A DNA stretch of 52,568 bases from contig CANQEU010000009.1 of the NCBI GenBank assembly GCA_947595635.1, positions 1-52,568 of the forward strand. The letters are read 5' to 3'. Below, piece after piece: positions 17,051 to 24,453 of this stretch. The stretch comes from an uncultured Clostridia bacterium (GTDB lineage Bacteria > Bacillota > Clostridia > Oscillospirales > Acutalibacteraceae). The notes under the pieces are model-generated. The model saw only the letters and a list, made by a program, of their open reading frames with translations, was not told where the DNA came from and ran no database searches. Each line of letters starts with the position of its first letter. Position 1 is the first letter of the stretch. The translations under genes were made by a program, and so were the position numbers.

Positions 17051-18064
17051 ATGATTATCGTTTTAAAGCCGGAATGCAGCAAGGAACAGCTTATTTCCTT
17101 TAAGGAAAACTTAACAAACAATTACGGTGTAAAGGTCAATACATGGGAGGGCGTTCATTCGACCGTGCTCGGTCTTATCGGCGACACAACGGCAATAGAT
17201 ATTGACTACATCAGCGCACAGGATATAGTCGAAGACGTAAGACGTGTTCAAGAGCCGTATAAAAAGGCAAACAGAAAATTTCACCCGGAGGACACAGTCA
17301 TAGAGCTGTCTAACGGCACAAAAATCGGCGACGGCAGCCTTGTTCTAATGGCCGGCCCGTGTTCTGTCGAAAGCAGCTCTCAGGTATGTGAAATAGCCCG
17401 TTCGGTTAAAGAATCAGGCGCACATATTTTAAGAGGCGGAGCCTTTAAGCCGAGAACCTCGCCTTATGCCTTTCAGGGGCTAAAGGCAGAGGGGCTTGAC
17501 CTTTTAAAGCAGGCAAGAAGAGAAACGGGTCTGCCTATTGTCACTGAGATTATGAGGACATCTCATATTGATATGTTTGAAAATGTTGATATAATTCAGG
17601 TCGGCGCAAGAAATATGCAGAATTTTGAGCTTTTAAAGGAGCTCGGAAAAACAAACAAGCCGATACTCTTAAAAAGAGGTCTTGCAAGCACTATTGAGGA
17701 GCTGCTCATGAGCGCCGAATATATTATGGCGGAGGGCAACGACAAGGTAATACTGTGTGAAAGAGGAATAAGAACATATGAAACCTACACAAGAAATACT
17801 CTTGACCTGTCGGCTGTGCCTATTCTTAAAAGTCTTTCTCACCTGCCGGTAATAGTAGACCCAAGCCACGCAACGGGAAAGAGCTGGCTTGTCGAGTCGA
17901 TGTCTATGGCGGCGGTCGCGGCAGGAGCGGACGGACTTATAATAGAGGTGCATAACAATCCAAAGTGCGCATTGTGCGACGGCGCGCAGTCGCTTACCCC
18001 CGAGCAGTTCGACCGCGTGGCGAAAAGGGTTAACGGCCTTAAAAGCTATCTTACAAATAACTGA
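17051..18064 (+). CDS. aroF: 3-deoxy-7-phosphoheptulonate (DAHP) synthase, type I beta
   Basis: Condenses phosphoenolpyruvate and erythrose-4-phosphate, the committed step of the shikimate pathway. Residues 1-75 form a ferredoxin-like regulatory domain ([14 protein letters not shown]), the site of feedback inhibition in related enzymes. The catalytic barrel shows [38 protein letters not shown], and the metal-binding [12 protein letters not shown] and [12 protein letters not shown]. 337 residues, normal. It is first gene of a six-gene unit behind the attenuator, so it is likely regulated by both transcription attenuation and end-product inhibition. Confidence 0.96.
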   Translation: MIIVLKPECSKEQLISFKENLTNNYGVKVNTWEGVHSTVLGLIGDTTAIDIDYISAQDIVEDVRRVQEPYKKANRKFHPEDTVIELSNGTKIGDGSLVLMAGPCSVESSSQVCEIARSVKESGAHILRGGAFKPRTSPYAFQGLKAEGLDLLKQARRETGLPIVTEIMRTSHIDMFENVDIIQVGARNMQNFELLKELGKTNKPILLKRGLASTIEELLMSAEYIMAEGNDKVILCERGIRTYETYTRNTLDLSAVPILKSLSHLPVIVDPSHATGKSWLVESMSMAAVAAGADGLIIEVHNNPKCALCDGAQSLTPEQFDRVAKRVNGLKSYLTNN

Positions 18065-18099
18065 TTTAAAACAAATGAAACAAAGGAAGTCTTGAAGCA

Positions 18100-18930
18100 A
18101 TGAAAATCGCAATCGTTGGTTTGGGTATCATCGGCGGTTCTATGGCAATGGCAATAAAAAAATACACAAAGCATTATGTAATAGGCATCAACAGAACCTC
18201 ATCGACCCTTGAAAAAGCCCTTGAAATGGGTGCAATTGACGAAATAGGGAGTGAGGACAGCCTATCGCAGGCAGACATAATAATACTTGGCCTTTACCCT
18301 GCTCTTGCGGTAAATTTCATTAACCGCAACAGAGAAAAGATTAAAAAGGGCGCAATAGTTACGGACACAAGCGGAATTAAAAGCGCAGTTTGCAGTGAGC
18401 TTGAAAAAATCGCAGGCGAAAACGGCTTTATATTTATCGGCTCTCACCCCATGGCAGGCAAGGAAACAAACGGCTTTTCATCGGCTGATCCCGATTTATT
18501 CTCCGGCGCAAGCTTTATAGTCGTTCCGGGCAGCGCGCCGTATTCAAGCGTAAAGCTTTTGTGCCGGCTTGCCGTTGATATAGGCTTTGGCGGCGTGCGG
18601 CTGACAACGCCGGAGGAGCACGACAGAATGATAGCCTATACCTCTCAGCTTCCCCACGTTCTCGCCTGCGCATATGTTCTCAGTCCGCAGTGTCCCAATC
18701 ACAAGGGCTTTTCGGCAGGAAGCTACCGCGACGTGTCACGCGTTGCCAAAATCAACGCGGAGCTTTGGAGCGAGCTGTTCATAGAAAACAAGAAACCGCT
18801 TGTTGCCGAAATAGATACGCTTATCAATAATCTTGAGCTTATCAAAAATGAAATATACGAGGAAAACACAGAGGCGCTTATAAATACACTTGCAAAAAGC
18901 CGCAAAATTAAGGAGCAACTTGACGAATGA
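18100..18930 (+). CDS. tyrA: Prephenate dehydrogenase
   Basis: NAD-dependent oxidative decarboxylation of prephenate to 4-hydroxyphenylpyruvate for tyrosine. The Rossmann motif GLGIIGGSMAMAIKK is at the N terminus. GSHPMAGKETNGF and the YTSQLPHVLACAY helix are TyrA signatures. At 276 residues it has no C-terminal ACT domain, unlike the longer Bacillus type, so tyrosine control may act mainly through transcription and through AroF. AAGGAAG lies upstream. The last 4 nt overlap aroB (ATGA). Confidence 0.94.
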   Translation: MKIAIVGLGIIGGSMAMAIKKYTKHYVIGINRTSSTLEKALEMGAIDEIGSEDSLSQADIIILGLYPALAVNFINRNREKIKKGAIVTDTSGIKSAVCSELEKIAGENGFIFIGSHPMAGKETNGFSSADPDLFSGASFIVVPGSAPYSSVKLLCRLAVDIGFGGVRLTTPEEHDRMIAYTSQLPHVLACAYVLSPQCPNHKGFSAGSYRDVSRVAKINAELWSELFIENKKPLVAEIDTLINNLELIKNEIYEENTEALINTLAKSRKIKEQLDE

Positions 18931-19988
18931 AAAAGCTATCGGTAAAATCAAACAGAAGCTATGATATACTAATCGAGCGTGGGATATTATCAAGCTGCGG
19001 CGAGCTTATAAAAGCCGTCGCGCGGGGAAATAAGGCAATGATAATCTCAGACTCAAACGTATATCCTATCTACGGCGGCACGGTCGCTTCATCGCTTGAA
19101 AGCGCCGGCTTTGCCGTCTGCTCGCACGTCTTCCCTGCCGGAGAAGCATCAAAGCAGCTTTCAAGCATTGCCAAAATGTATGATTCACTTGCTGAAAACG
19201 GCTTTTCACGCAAGGACATAATAGTAGCCCTCGGCGGCGGAGTAACCGGCGATATGGCAGGCTTTGCCGCGGCTACATATCAAAGAGGAATAGATTTCAT
19301 ACAAATTCCTACCTCACTGCTGGCGCAGGTCGATTCATCGGTGGGAGCAAAAACAGGAGTAGATATAAAGCAGGGCAAAAATCTTGTCGGAGCGTTCTGG
19401 CAGCCCTCCGCCGTGCTGATAGACCCGAATACACTTAAAACGCTCACCCCGGAGTTTTTCTCGGACGGTATGGCAGAGGTAATAAAGTACGGCTGCATAA
19501 AGAGCGCTTCATTATTTGAACGTCTTGAAAAAGAAAACGCGGCGGATATTATCGACGAGATAATACTTGAATGCGTATCAATAAAGAAAGACGTTGTTGA
19601 ACGCGACGAGCACGAATCAGGCGAGCGAATGCTTTTAAATTTCGGTCACACGCTCGGCCATTCAATAGAAAAGGCGTATGGCTATACGGGAATAACACAC
19701 GGTCAGGCGGTCGGTATAGGAATGGTTATGATGACCTCCGCCGCACAGAACGCCGGAATAACGGAAAAGGGCTGTGCAAAACGAATTGCCGACGTGCTTA
19801 AAAAATATTCTCTTCCAACCTGCGACAAGACCCCGTTAAAGCTTATAACTGACGGCGCACTCGGCGATAAAAAGGCGAGCGGCGACAGCATAAACATTGT
19901 CCTTTTAAACAAAATAGGCGACAGCTTTACAAAAAGGCTCAAAAAATCAGAGCTTTACGACTTTTGCAGCAAGGGGGAGATAATTTGA
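18927..19988 (+). CDS. aroB: 3-dehydroquinate synthase
   Basis: Cyclises DAHP to 3-dehydroquinate using NAD and a divalent metal. ALGGGVTGDMAGFAA and QIPTSLLAQVDSSVGAKT are the hallmark segments. DGMAEVIKYG and the metal-binding NFGHTLGHSIE follow. 353 residues, normal. The start overlaps the tyrA stop by 4 nt and the end overlaps the aroA start, showing tight coupling. Confidence 0.96.
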   Translation: MKKLSVKSNRSYDILIERGILSSCGELIKAVARGNKAMIISDSNVYPIYGGTVASSLESAGFAVCSHVFPAGEASKQLSSIAKMYDSLAENGFSRKDIIVALGGGVTGDMAGFAAATYQRGIDFIQIPTSLLAQVDSSVGAKTGVDIKQGKNLVGAFWQPSAVLIDPNTLKTLTPEFFSDGMAEVIKYGCIKSASLFERLEKENAADIIDEIILECVSIKKDVVERDEHESGERMLLNFGHTLGHSIEKAYGYTGITHGQAVGIGMVMMTSAAQNAGITEKGCAKRIADVLKKYSLPTCDKTPLKLITDGALGDKKASGDSINIVLLNKIGDSFTKRLKKSELYDFCSKGEII

Positions 19989-21259
19989 GCGTGGTTGAAA
20001 TCACTCCGTCAATCCTTGGCGGAGAAGTCACCGTTCCGCCGTCAAAAAGCGACGTACACCGTGCGATAATATGCGCTGCCCTTTCAATGGGCAAGTGCAA
20101 AATTTCGCCTGTTGCACTTTCAAACGACATAAGGGCAACGATCGGCTGCATTGAGGCTCTCGGCGCGAAAACCGCTATAAACGGCGATACGCTGACAGTT
20201 GACTCTTCAAATATATTCAAAAACAAAACCGCGCTGCTTGACTGCGGCGAAAGCGGCAGCACTCTCAGATTTTTTGTTCCAATCGCCGCAGCCGGTGCAG
20301 TTGAAGCGGAATTTGTAGGACACGGCAGTCTTAACAGCCGTCCCATAGGAATTTTCTCCGACATTCTCCCGCCTGCCGGGGTCGATTGCAAAACCGAAGG
20401 AGTTTTGCCGCTTAGCGTAAGCGGTCAGCTTAAAAGCGGCGAATTTAAAATTCCGGGAAATATAAGCTCGCAGTTTATCACGGGACTGCTTTTCGCACTG
20501 CCAATGCTTGAGGGCGACAGCGATATTATACTAACGTCGCCTATTGAGAGCATAGGCTATGTCGATATGACAATACACACAATGTCCAAATTTGGGGTTT
20601 TCGTTGAGAAAACCGACTACGGCTGGCATGTAAAGGGCAGTCAGAGATATTCGCCTTACGATTACACAACCGACGGCGATTGGTCGCAGGCGGCATTTTT
20701 TATGTGTTCGGGCGCTATCAACGGAGAAATAACCGTAAACGGATTAAATATAGCTTCAAAGCAGGGCGACAGGGAAATTGCAGAAATATTAAAGCGCTTC
20801 GGAGCAGACGTTAAAATAAGCGGCGGCAGCGTCACGATATCTCCGAACAGACTTGAGGGAATTGAAATCGACGCCCGCCAGATACCCGATCTTGTGCCTA
20901 TACTCGCTGTTACGGCGGCGTTTGCGAACGGCGTCACAAGGATAACCAATGCCGAAAGGCTTAGAATAAAGGAAAGCGACCGCCTCGCATCAATAAGCAG
21001 CGCCCTTAACAGGCTTGGCGCGGATGTAACCGAAACACCCGACGGGCTGATAATACACGGACGTGACGGCATAAGCGGCGGAACCGTCGAGGGCTGCAAC
21101 GACCACAGAATAGTTATGTCGATGTCCATTGCGGCGGAAAGAGCCTCAGGCAAGGTAACCGTTACGGACGCTTCGAGCATTAATAAAAGCTATCCGTCAT
21201 TTTTTGAGGATTACAACAGACTGGGAGGCAAGGCAAATGTCGTCAGCATGGGGAAATAA
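19985..21259 (+). CDS. aroA: 5-enolpyruvylshikimate-3-phosphate synthase
   Basis: Adds enolpyruvate from PEP to shikimate-3-phosphate. PPSKSDVHRAI binds substrate. GESGSTLRFFVP, LNSRPIG, GDWSQAAFF, QIPDLVPILAV and RIKESDRL are conserved active-site regions. I start at TTG 19985, overlapping the aroB stop (TTGA), because AAGGGGGAG ends 5-6 nt upstream; GTG 19991 is the alternative. The longest frame begins at a TTG inside aroB and is unlikely. About 424 residues. aroC begins within its last 23 nt. Confidence 0.94.
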   Translation: MSVVEITPSILGGEVTVPPSKSDVHRAIICAALSMGKCKISPVALSNDIRATIGCIEALGAKTAINGDTLTVDSSNIFKNKTALLDCGESGSTLRFFVPIAAAGAVEAEFVGHGSLNSRPIGIFSDILPPAGVDCKTEGVLPLSVSGQLKSGEFKIPGNISSQFITGLLFALPMLEGDSDIILTSPIESIGYVDMTIHTMSKFGVFVEKTDYGWHVKGSQRYSPYDYTTDGDWSQAAFFMCSGAINGEITVNGLNIASKQGDREIAEILKRFGADVKISGGSVTISPNRLEGIEIDARQIPDLVPILAVTAAFANGVTRITNAERLRIKESDRLASISSALNRLGADVTETPDGLIIHGRDGISGGTVEGCNDHRIVMSMSIAAERASGKVTVTDASSINKSYPSFFEDYNRLGGKANVVSMGK

Positions 21260-22304
21260 AGTAAAAATATCGGTATTCGGAGAAAGTCACGGCTCGGCAA
21301 TCGGAGTTGTTCTTGACGGAGCGCCGGCAGGACTTAAGCTTGATATGGACGAGCTTATGCTAAATATGGGCAGACGAGCCCCCGGCAGGGATAAGGCTGC
21401 AACTCAAAGGAAGGAAGCCGATATTCCAAATATTATCTCCGGCGTTTTAAACGGGACAACAACGGGAGCCCCGATATGCTGTGTTATCGAAAACACCAAC
21501 AAGCGCTCCGGCGATTACGGAAATCTTCTTACAAAGCCCCGCCCCGGTCATGCGGATTACACGGGATATGTAAGATACAACGGATTCAGCGATATAAGAG
21601 GCGGCGGCCACTTTTCGGGAAGACTGACCGCCCCAATTGTATTTGCCGGCTCAATATGCCGTCAGGCTCTCAAGCAAAACGGAATTGAAATCGCCTCGCA
21701 TATTTATTCGATTGCGGATATTTACGACGAGCCGTTTGAGCCTGTGGAAATCGGGCATGACCTTATAAACCGGCTGAATGAAAAAAGCTTCCCTCTTATA
21801 GATACGGACAAAGAGGATAAAATGCGCTCTGTAATAGAAAACGCACGGCTTTCAGGCGACAGCGTAGGCGGAATTATAGAATGCTGTGCGGTCGGGGTAA
21901 AGCCGGGGCTTGGCGACCCGATGTTTTTCGGCGCAGAAAATGTTATTTCTTCTGTAATGTTTGGCGTTCCGGCAGTAAAGGGAATTGAATTTGGCGCAGG
22001 CTTTGATATGACAAAAATGAGAGGAAGCAAGAGCAACGACCCGTTTAAATACGAAAACGGCAGGGTCATCACCACCACAAACAACAACGGCGGAATACTC
22101 GGCGGCATAACTACGGGTATGCCTATAATATTCCGCGCCGCGATAAAGCCCACCCCCTCTATCTCTCAACCGCAAAGCACCGTTGATTTACAGTCGGGTG
22201 AAAACGCAACTATTGAAATAATCGGCAGACACGACCCCTGCATAGCTTCGAGAGCGTCTGTCGTTATAGAATCAGCGCTTGCCCTTGCGCTTATAAACCT
22301 ATAA
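21237..22304 (+). CDS. aroC: Chorismate synthase
   Basis: FMN-dependent elimination of phosphate from EPSP to give chorismate, the branch point for Phe, Tyr, Trp and folate. GESHGSAIGVVLDG, RPGHADYTGYVRY, RGGGHFSGRLTA and FGVPAVKGIEFG are family signatures. I choose ATG 21237 (MSSAWGNKVK) with GGGAGG upstream; the frame could start earlier but inside aroA. 355 residues. The gene overlaps aroA by 23 nt in another frame. Confidence 0.95.
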   Translation: MSSAWGNKVKISVFGESHGSAIGVVLDGAPAGLKLDMDELMLNMGRRAPGRDKAATQRKEADIPNIISGVLNGTTTGAPICCVIENTNKRSGDYGNLLTKPRPGHADYTGYVRYNGFSDIRGGGHFSGRLTAPIVFAGSICRQALKQNGIEIASHIYSIADIYDEPFEPVEIGHDLINRLNEKSFPLIDTDKEDKMRSVIENARLSGDSVGGIIECCAVGVKPGLGDPMFFGAENVISSVMFGVPAVKGIEFGAGFDMTKMRGSKSNDPFKYENGRVITTTNNNGGILGGITTGMPIIFRAAIKPTPSISQPQSTVDLQSGENATIEIIGRHDPCIASRASVVIESALALALINL

Positions 22305-22316
22305 TGAGGTGAAAAT

Positions 22317-23441
22317 ATGGAGCTTGAAAAAATAAGACGCGATATAGACAAAATCGACAGCGAGCTTATACGTTTGTTTATCGAAAGAATGGACTGCGCA
22401 AGGCTCGTCGGTGAATATAAGCTTAAAAACAATATACCCGTTTTCAATATGCAGCGCGAAAGCGAGATACTTGATAAGGTAGAGCGCAGCGGCGGAGAAT
22501 ACGGCTATGCCTCAAGGCTTCTGTTTTCAAGCATAATGGAGCTTTCAAGAGCATTGCAGCACGATATAGTCGGCAGCGGCAAGGAAATGCGCCGGCTGCT
22601 TGAAACAAGCGAAAGGGGCTGTATCGGCACAGGAGTCAGAACCGCTTGTCAGGGAATAAAGGGAGCAAACTCGCACGAAGCGGCGAAAAAGCTGTTTCCC
22701 GACTCAGAGCCTGTTTTTTATCCCGGCTGGGAGGACGTTTTTAAGGCGGTTGACAATGAAGAAGCTGACTTCGGCATACTTCCGGTTGAAAATTCCTCCG
22801 CAGGCTCTGTAAGCGACGTTTACGATTTGATATTAAAATATCGTTTTTACATAGCAGGCGCGCTTGATTTGCCTATATCCCACTGCTTATGCTCTCTTAA
22901 ACAAAGCGAGCTGTCGGACATTGAGCAGGTTTGGTCGCATCCTCAGGGACTGGCGCAGTGCTCCTTTTATATCGCAAAAAACAATTTAAAGGCTGTTCCG
23001 TGTTCCAACACGGCTCTTGCCGCAAAAATGGTCGCAGATGAAAAGCGTTTGAACTGCGCCGCTATTTGCAGCGAACAGGCGGCAAAGGAATACGGTCTTA
23101 AGATATTAAACCGTGATATTCAAAACAGCAGAAACAACAGCACAAGGTTTGTTGTCATTTCAAAAAAGCTCTTTATTCCCGAAGACGCGGACAAAATCAG
23201 CCTTTGCTTCTGCCTTCCACACACTGAGGGCTCGCTTTACAATGTATTGTGCCGTTTCAGCAGCCACGGTCTTAACCTTACAAAGATAGAGTCACGGCCT
23301 CTGCCGGACAAAAGCTTTGAATACCTGTTTTATCTCGATTTCACAGGCAACGTGCAAAACGAACATGTTATGAATCTTATGTGCGCTTTGTCGGAGGAGC
23401 TGCCGGAATTTTCCTTCCTCGGCAATTACCGCGAGCTTTAA
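22317..23441 (+). CDS. pheA: Bifunctional chorismate mutase / prephenate dehydratase (P-protein)
   Basis: Makes phenylpyruvate from chorismate in two steps. Residues 1-85 form an AroQ helical mutase (LEKIRRDIDKIDSELIRLF, VGEYKLKN). The dehydratase covers about 100-285, with ILPVENSSAGSV and the catalytic NNSTRF. A C-terminal ACT domain (GSLYNVLCRFSSHGLNLTKI, then ESRP) is the usual phenylalanine sensor. 374 residues. GAGGTGA precedes ATG 22317, 12 nt after aroC. It is the last gene of the aro unit, followed by a hairpin at 23474-23500. Confidence 0.95.
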   Translation: MELEKIRRDIDKIDSELIRLFIERMDCARLVGEYKLKNNIPVFNMQRESEILDKVERSGGEYGYASRLLFSSIMELSRALQHDIVGSGKEMRRLLETSERGCIGTGVRTACQGIKGANSHEAAKKLFPDSEPVFYPGWEDVFKAVDNEEADFGILPVENSSAGSVSDVYDLILKYRFYIAGALDLPISHCLCSLKQSELSDIEQVWSHPQGLAQCSFYIAKNNLKAVPCSNTALAAKMVADEKRLNCAAICSEQAAKEYGLKILNRDIQNSRNNSTRFVVISKKLFIPEDADKISLCFCLPHTEGSLYNVLCRFSSHGLNLTKIESRPLPDKSFEYLFYLDFTGNVQNEHVMNLMCALSEELPEFSFLGNYREL

Positions 23442-23473
23442 TTATTTTGATTATTTTTATCATAAAACGGCTT

Positions 23474-23509
23474 GATGCGTCCCCGTATCTGGGACGCATC
23501 TGTATTTTT
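23474..23509 (+). terminator. Probable terminator of the aro operon
   Basis: GATGCGTCCC (23474-23483) pairs perfectly with GGGACGCATC (23491-23500) around a 7-nt loop, followed by TGTATTTTTA. The T tract is imperfect. The position, 33 nt after pheA, fits. Confidence 0.75.
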
Positions 23510-23690
23510 AAAAAATGTTTTTTACTATGCCGTCCTTGAACCGCAGCGGGACTGCTGCATAAGATTTCTTTTTTCGCAGGAGAAGCTTCGCTTCTCCTGC
23601 ACCTCATCATTCTCGCACAAGGGAATTTGCTTAATAAAGCTTTTATGCCCGTAAAGCAGTTTTAAAATAAAATAATTTTTTGAGCGAACA
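23510..23690. repeat. Dispersed repeat R1, copy 1
   Basis: Direct repeat, closely matching 23813-24000. It begins AAAAAATGTTTTTTACT, continues with CCTTGAACCGCAG, CGGGACTGCTGCATAAGATT, a perfect hairpin (GCAGGAGAAGC 23576-23586 with GCTTCTCCTGC 23590-23600), then CACCTCATC, TTTTATGCCCGTAAAGC and GTTTTAAAATAAAA. No protein-coding potential is evident. Confidence 0.8.
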
Positions 23691-23700
23691 GGTGGGGGCT

Positions 23701-23723
23701 ACGGGGATGCTTACGCTCCCCGT
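23701..23723. other. Hairpin between repeat copies
   Basis: ACGGGGA (23701-23707) pairs with TCCCCGT (23717-23723), then TTTAAAA. It may be part of the repeat cluster or a weak terminator. Confidence 0.45.
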
Positions 23724-23737
23724 TTAAAACCTAATTT

Positions 23738-23787
23738 TAAAGTAGCAGCTTTGCCGGCGCAAGTCGGTAAAGCTGCGGTCATAGTCT
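23738..23787. repeat. Dispersed repeat R2 (inverted copy at 52501-52550)
   Basis: 50 bp identical, as reverse complement, to the sequence near the right end of the window. Similarity extends a further 7-8 bp with one mismatch (ACCGCAGgC versus ACCGCAGtC). It holds a hairpin: GCAGCTTT (23745-23752) with AAAGCTGC (23769-23776), plus an inner CCG/CGG pairing. Confidence 0.85.
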
Positions 23788-23812
23788 GCCTGCGGTAGGC
23801 GATAACCTCGTC

Positions 23813-24000
23813 AAAAAATGTTTTTTACTGTGCCGTCCTTGAACCGCAGTCGGCGCTGCTGCGCAGCGGGACTGCTGCATAAGATTTATTTTTTCGCAGG
23901 AGAAGCTTCGCTTCTCCTGCACCTCATCACCCTCGCACAGGAAAATTTGCTTAATTAAACTTTTATGCCCGTAAAGCGGTTTTAAAATAAAAAATAGGTT
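23813..24000. repeat. Dispersed repeat R1, copy 2
   Basis: Second copy of R1. Relative to copy 1 it has about 17 extra bases after CCTTGAACCGCAG (TCGGCGCTGCTGCGCAG). The hairpin GCAGGAGAAGC/GCTTCTCCTGC is conserved exactly (23896-23906 with 23910-23920). Confidence 0.8.
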
Positions 24001-24014
24001 TGTTGACAAACAGA

Positions 24015-24050
24015 GCGTCCCCATATCGGGGACGCCCTTTCTTTTTTTAT
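24015..24050 (+). terminator. Hairpin-T tract before the convergent 24060 gene
   Basis: GCGTCCCC (24015-24022) pairs with GGGGACGC (24028-24035), followed on the plus strand by CCTTTCTTTTTTT. It faces the plus strand best but may also end the minus-strand sortase unit, whose last gene stops at 24060. Confidence 0.75.
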
Positions 24051-24059
24051 TCTGAAGTT

Positions 24060-24443
24060 TTACTTTAACGCCGCCGGAACAAGCCTTGTTATCTGTTCGG
24101 GGTCGTCCGGCAAAAGCACTATCCTTTGGTCAAGACAGCTAAGCCTATAGCCTGCCGCCGCGCCGTCAAGCTCAAGCTTCTTGCTTTCGGGCAGAGGGTC
24201 GTTTTTTGAAAACGCCTTTGACAGCACATCCGGAGTGGAAAAGCTATCGTCGCGGCTTATTCCGCCTATTATAAAAATCAAATTACATTCAGAAAGGCTC
24301 TCGTTCACCTTGTCGCCGAGCATCTCGGGGTCAAACGCCGAAAGCACACGAGTCAATTTGTATTCGCTGCCGAGCGCCGCTACAAGCGCCGATTCACAGT
24401 AGCCGGTTTTACGGGACGAATAAAATATCAAATCACATTCCAT
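24060..24443 (-). CDS. Hypothetical protein, possible MoCF/CinA-like fold
   Basis: Not confidently recognised. 127 residues, no signal peptide or membrane helix, so cytosolic. A segment NLIFIIGGISRDDSFSTPDV, then VLSKAFSK, then IVLLPDDPEQI, recalls the order seen in molybdopterin-binding/CinA-like domains (GG...DD...LPG). Key residues of active enzymes are not clearly kept. It lies 10 nt after the sortase gene. The sortase has a cytosolic N-terminal domain with a similar general layout (VIVLNAYDSKK, later IRIIALPDS), so the two could be related or act together. The fold assignment is tentative. Confidence 0.6.
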   Translation of the reverse strand: MECDLIFYSSRKTGYCESALVAALGSEYKLTRVLSAFDPEMLGDKVNESLSECNLIFIIGGISRDDSFSTPDVLSKAFSKNDPLPESKKLELDGAAAGYRLSCLDQRIVLLPDDPEQITRLVPAALK

Positions 24444-24453
24444 ACGCTCACCA

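Noticed and set aside
23377-24024. Minus frames with a shared AVQGRHSKKHF string
   Set aside because: They arise from the two R1 repeat copies; the shared peptide reflects repeated DNA and not a gene family.
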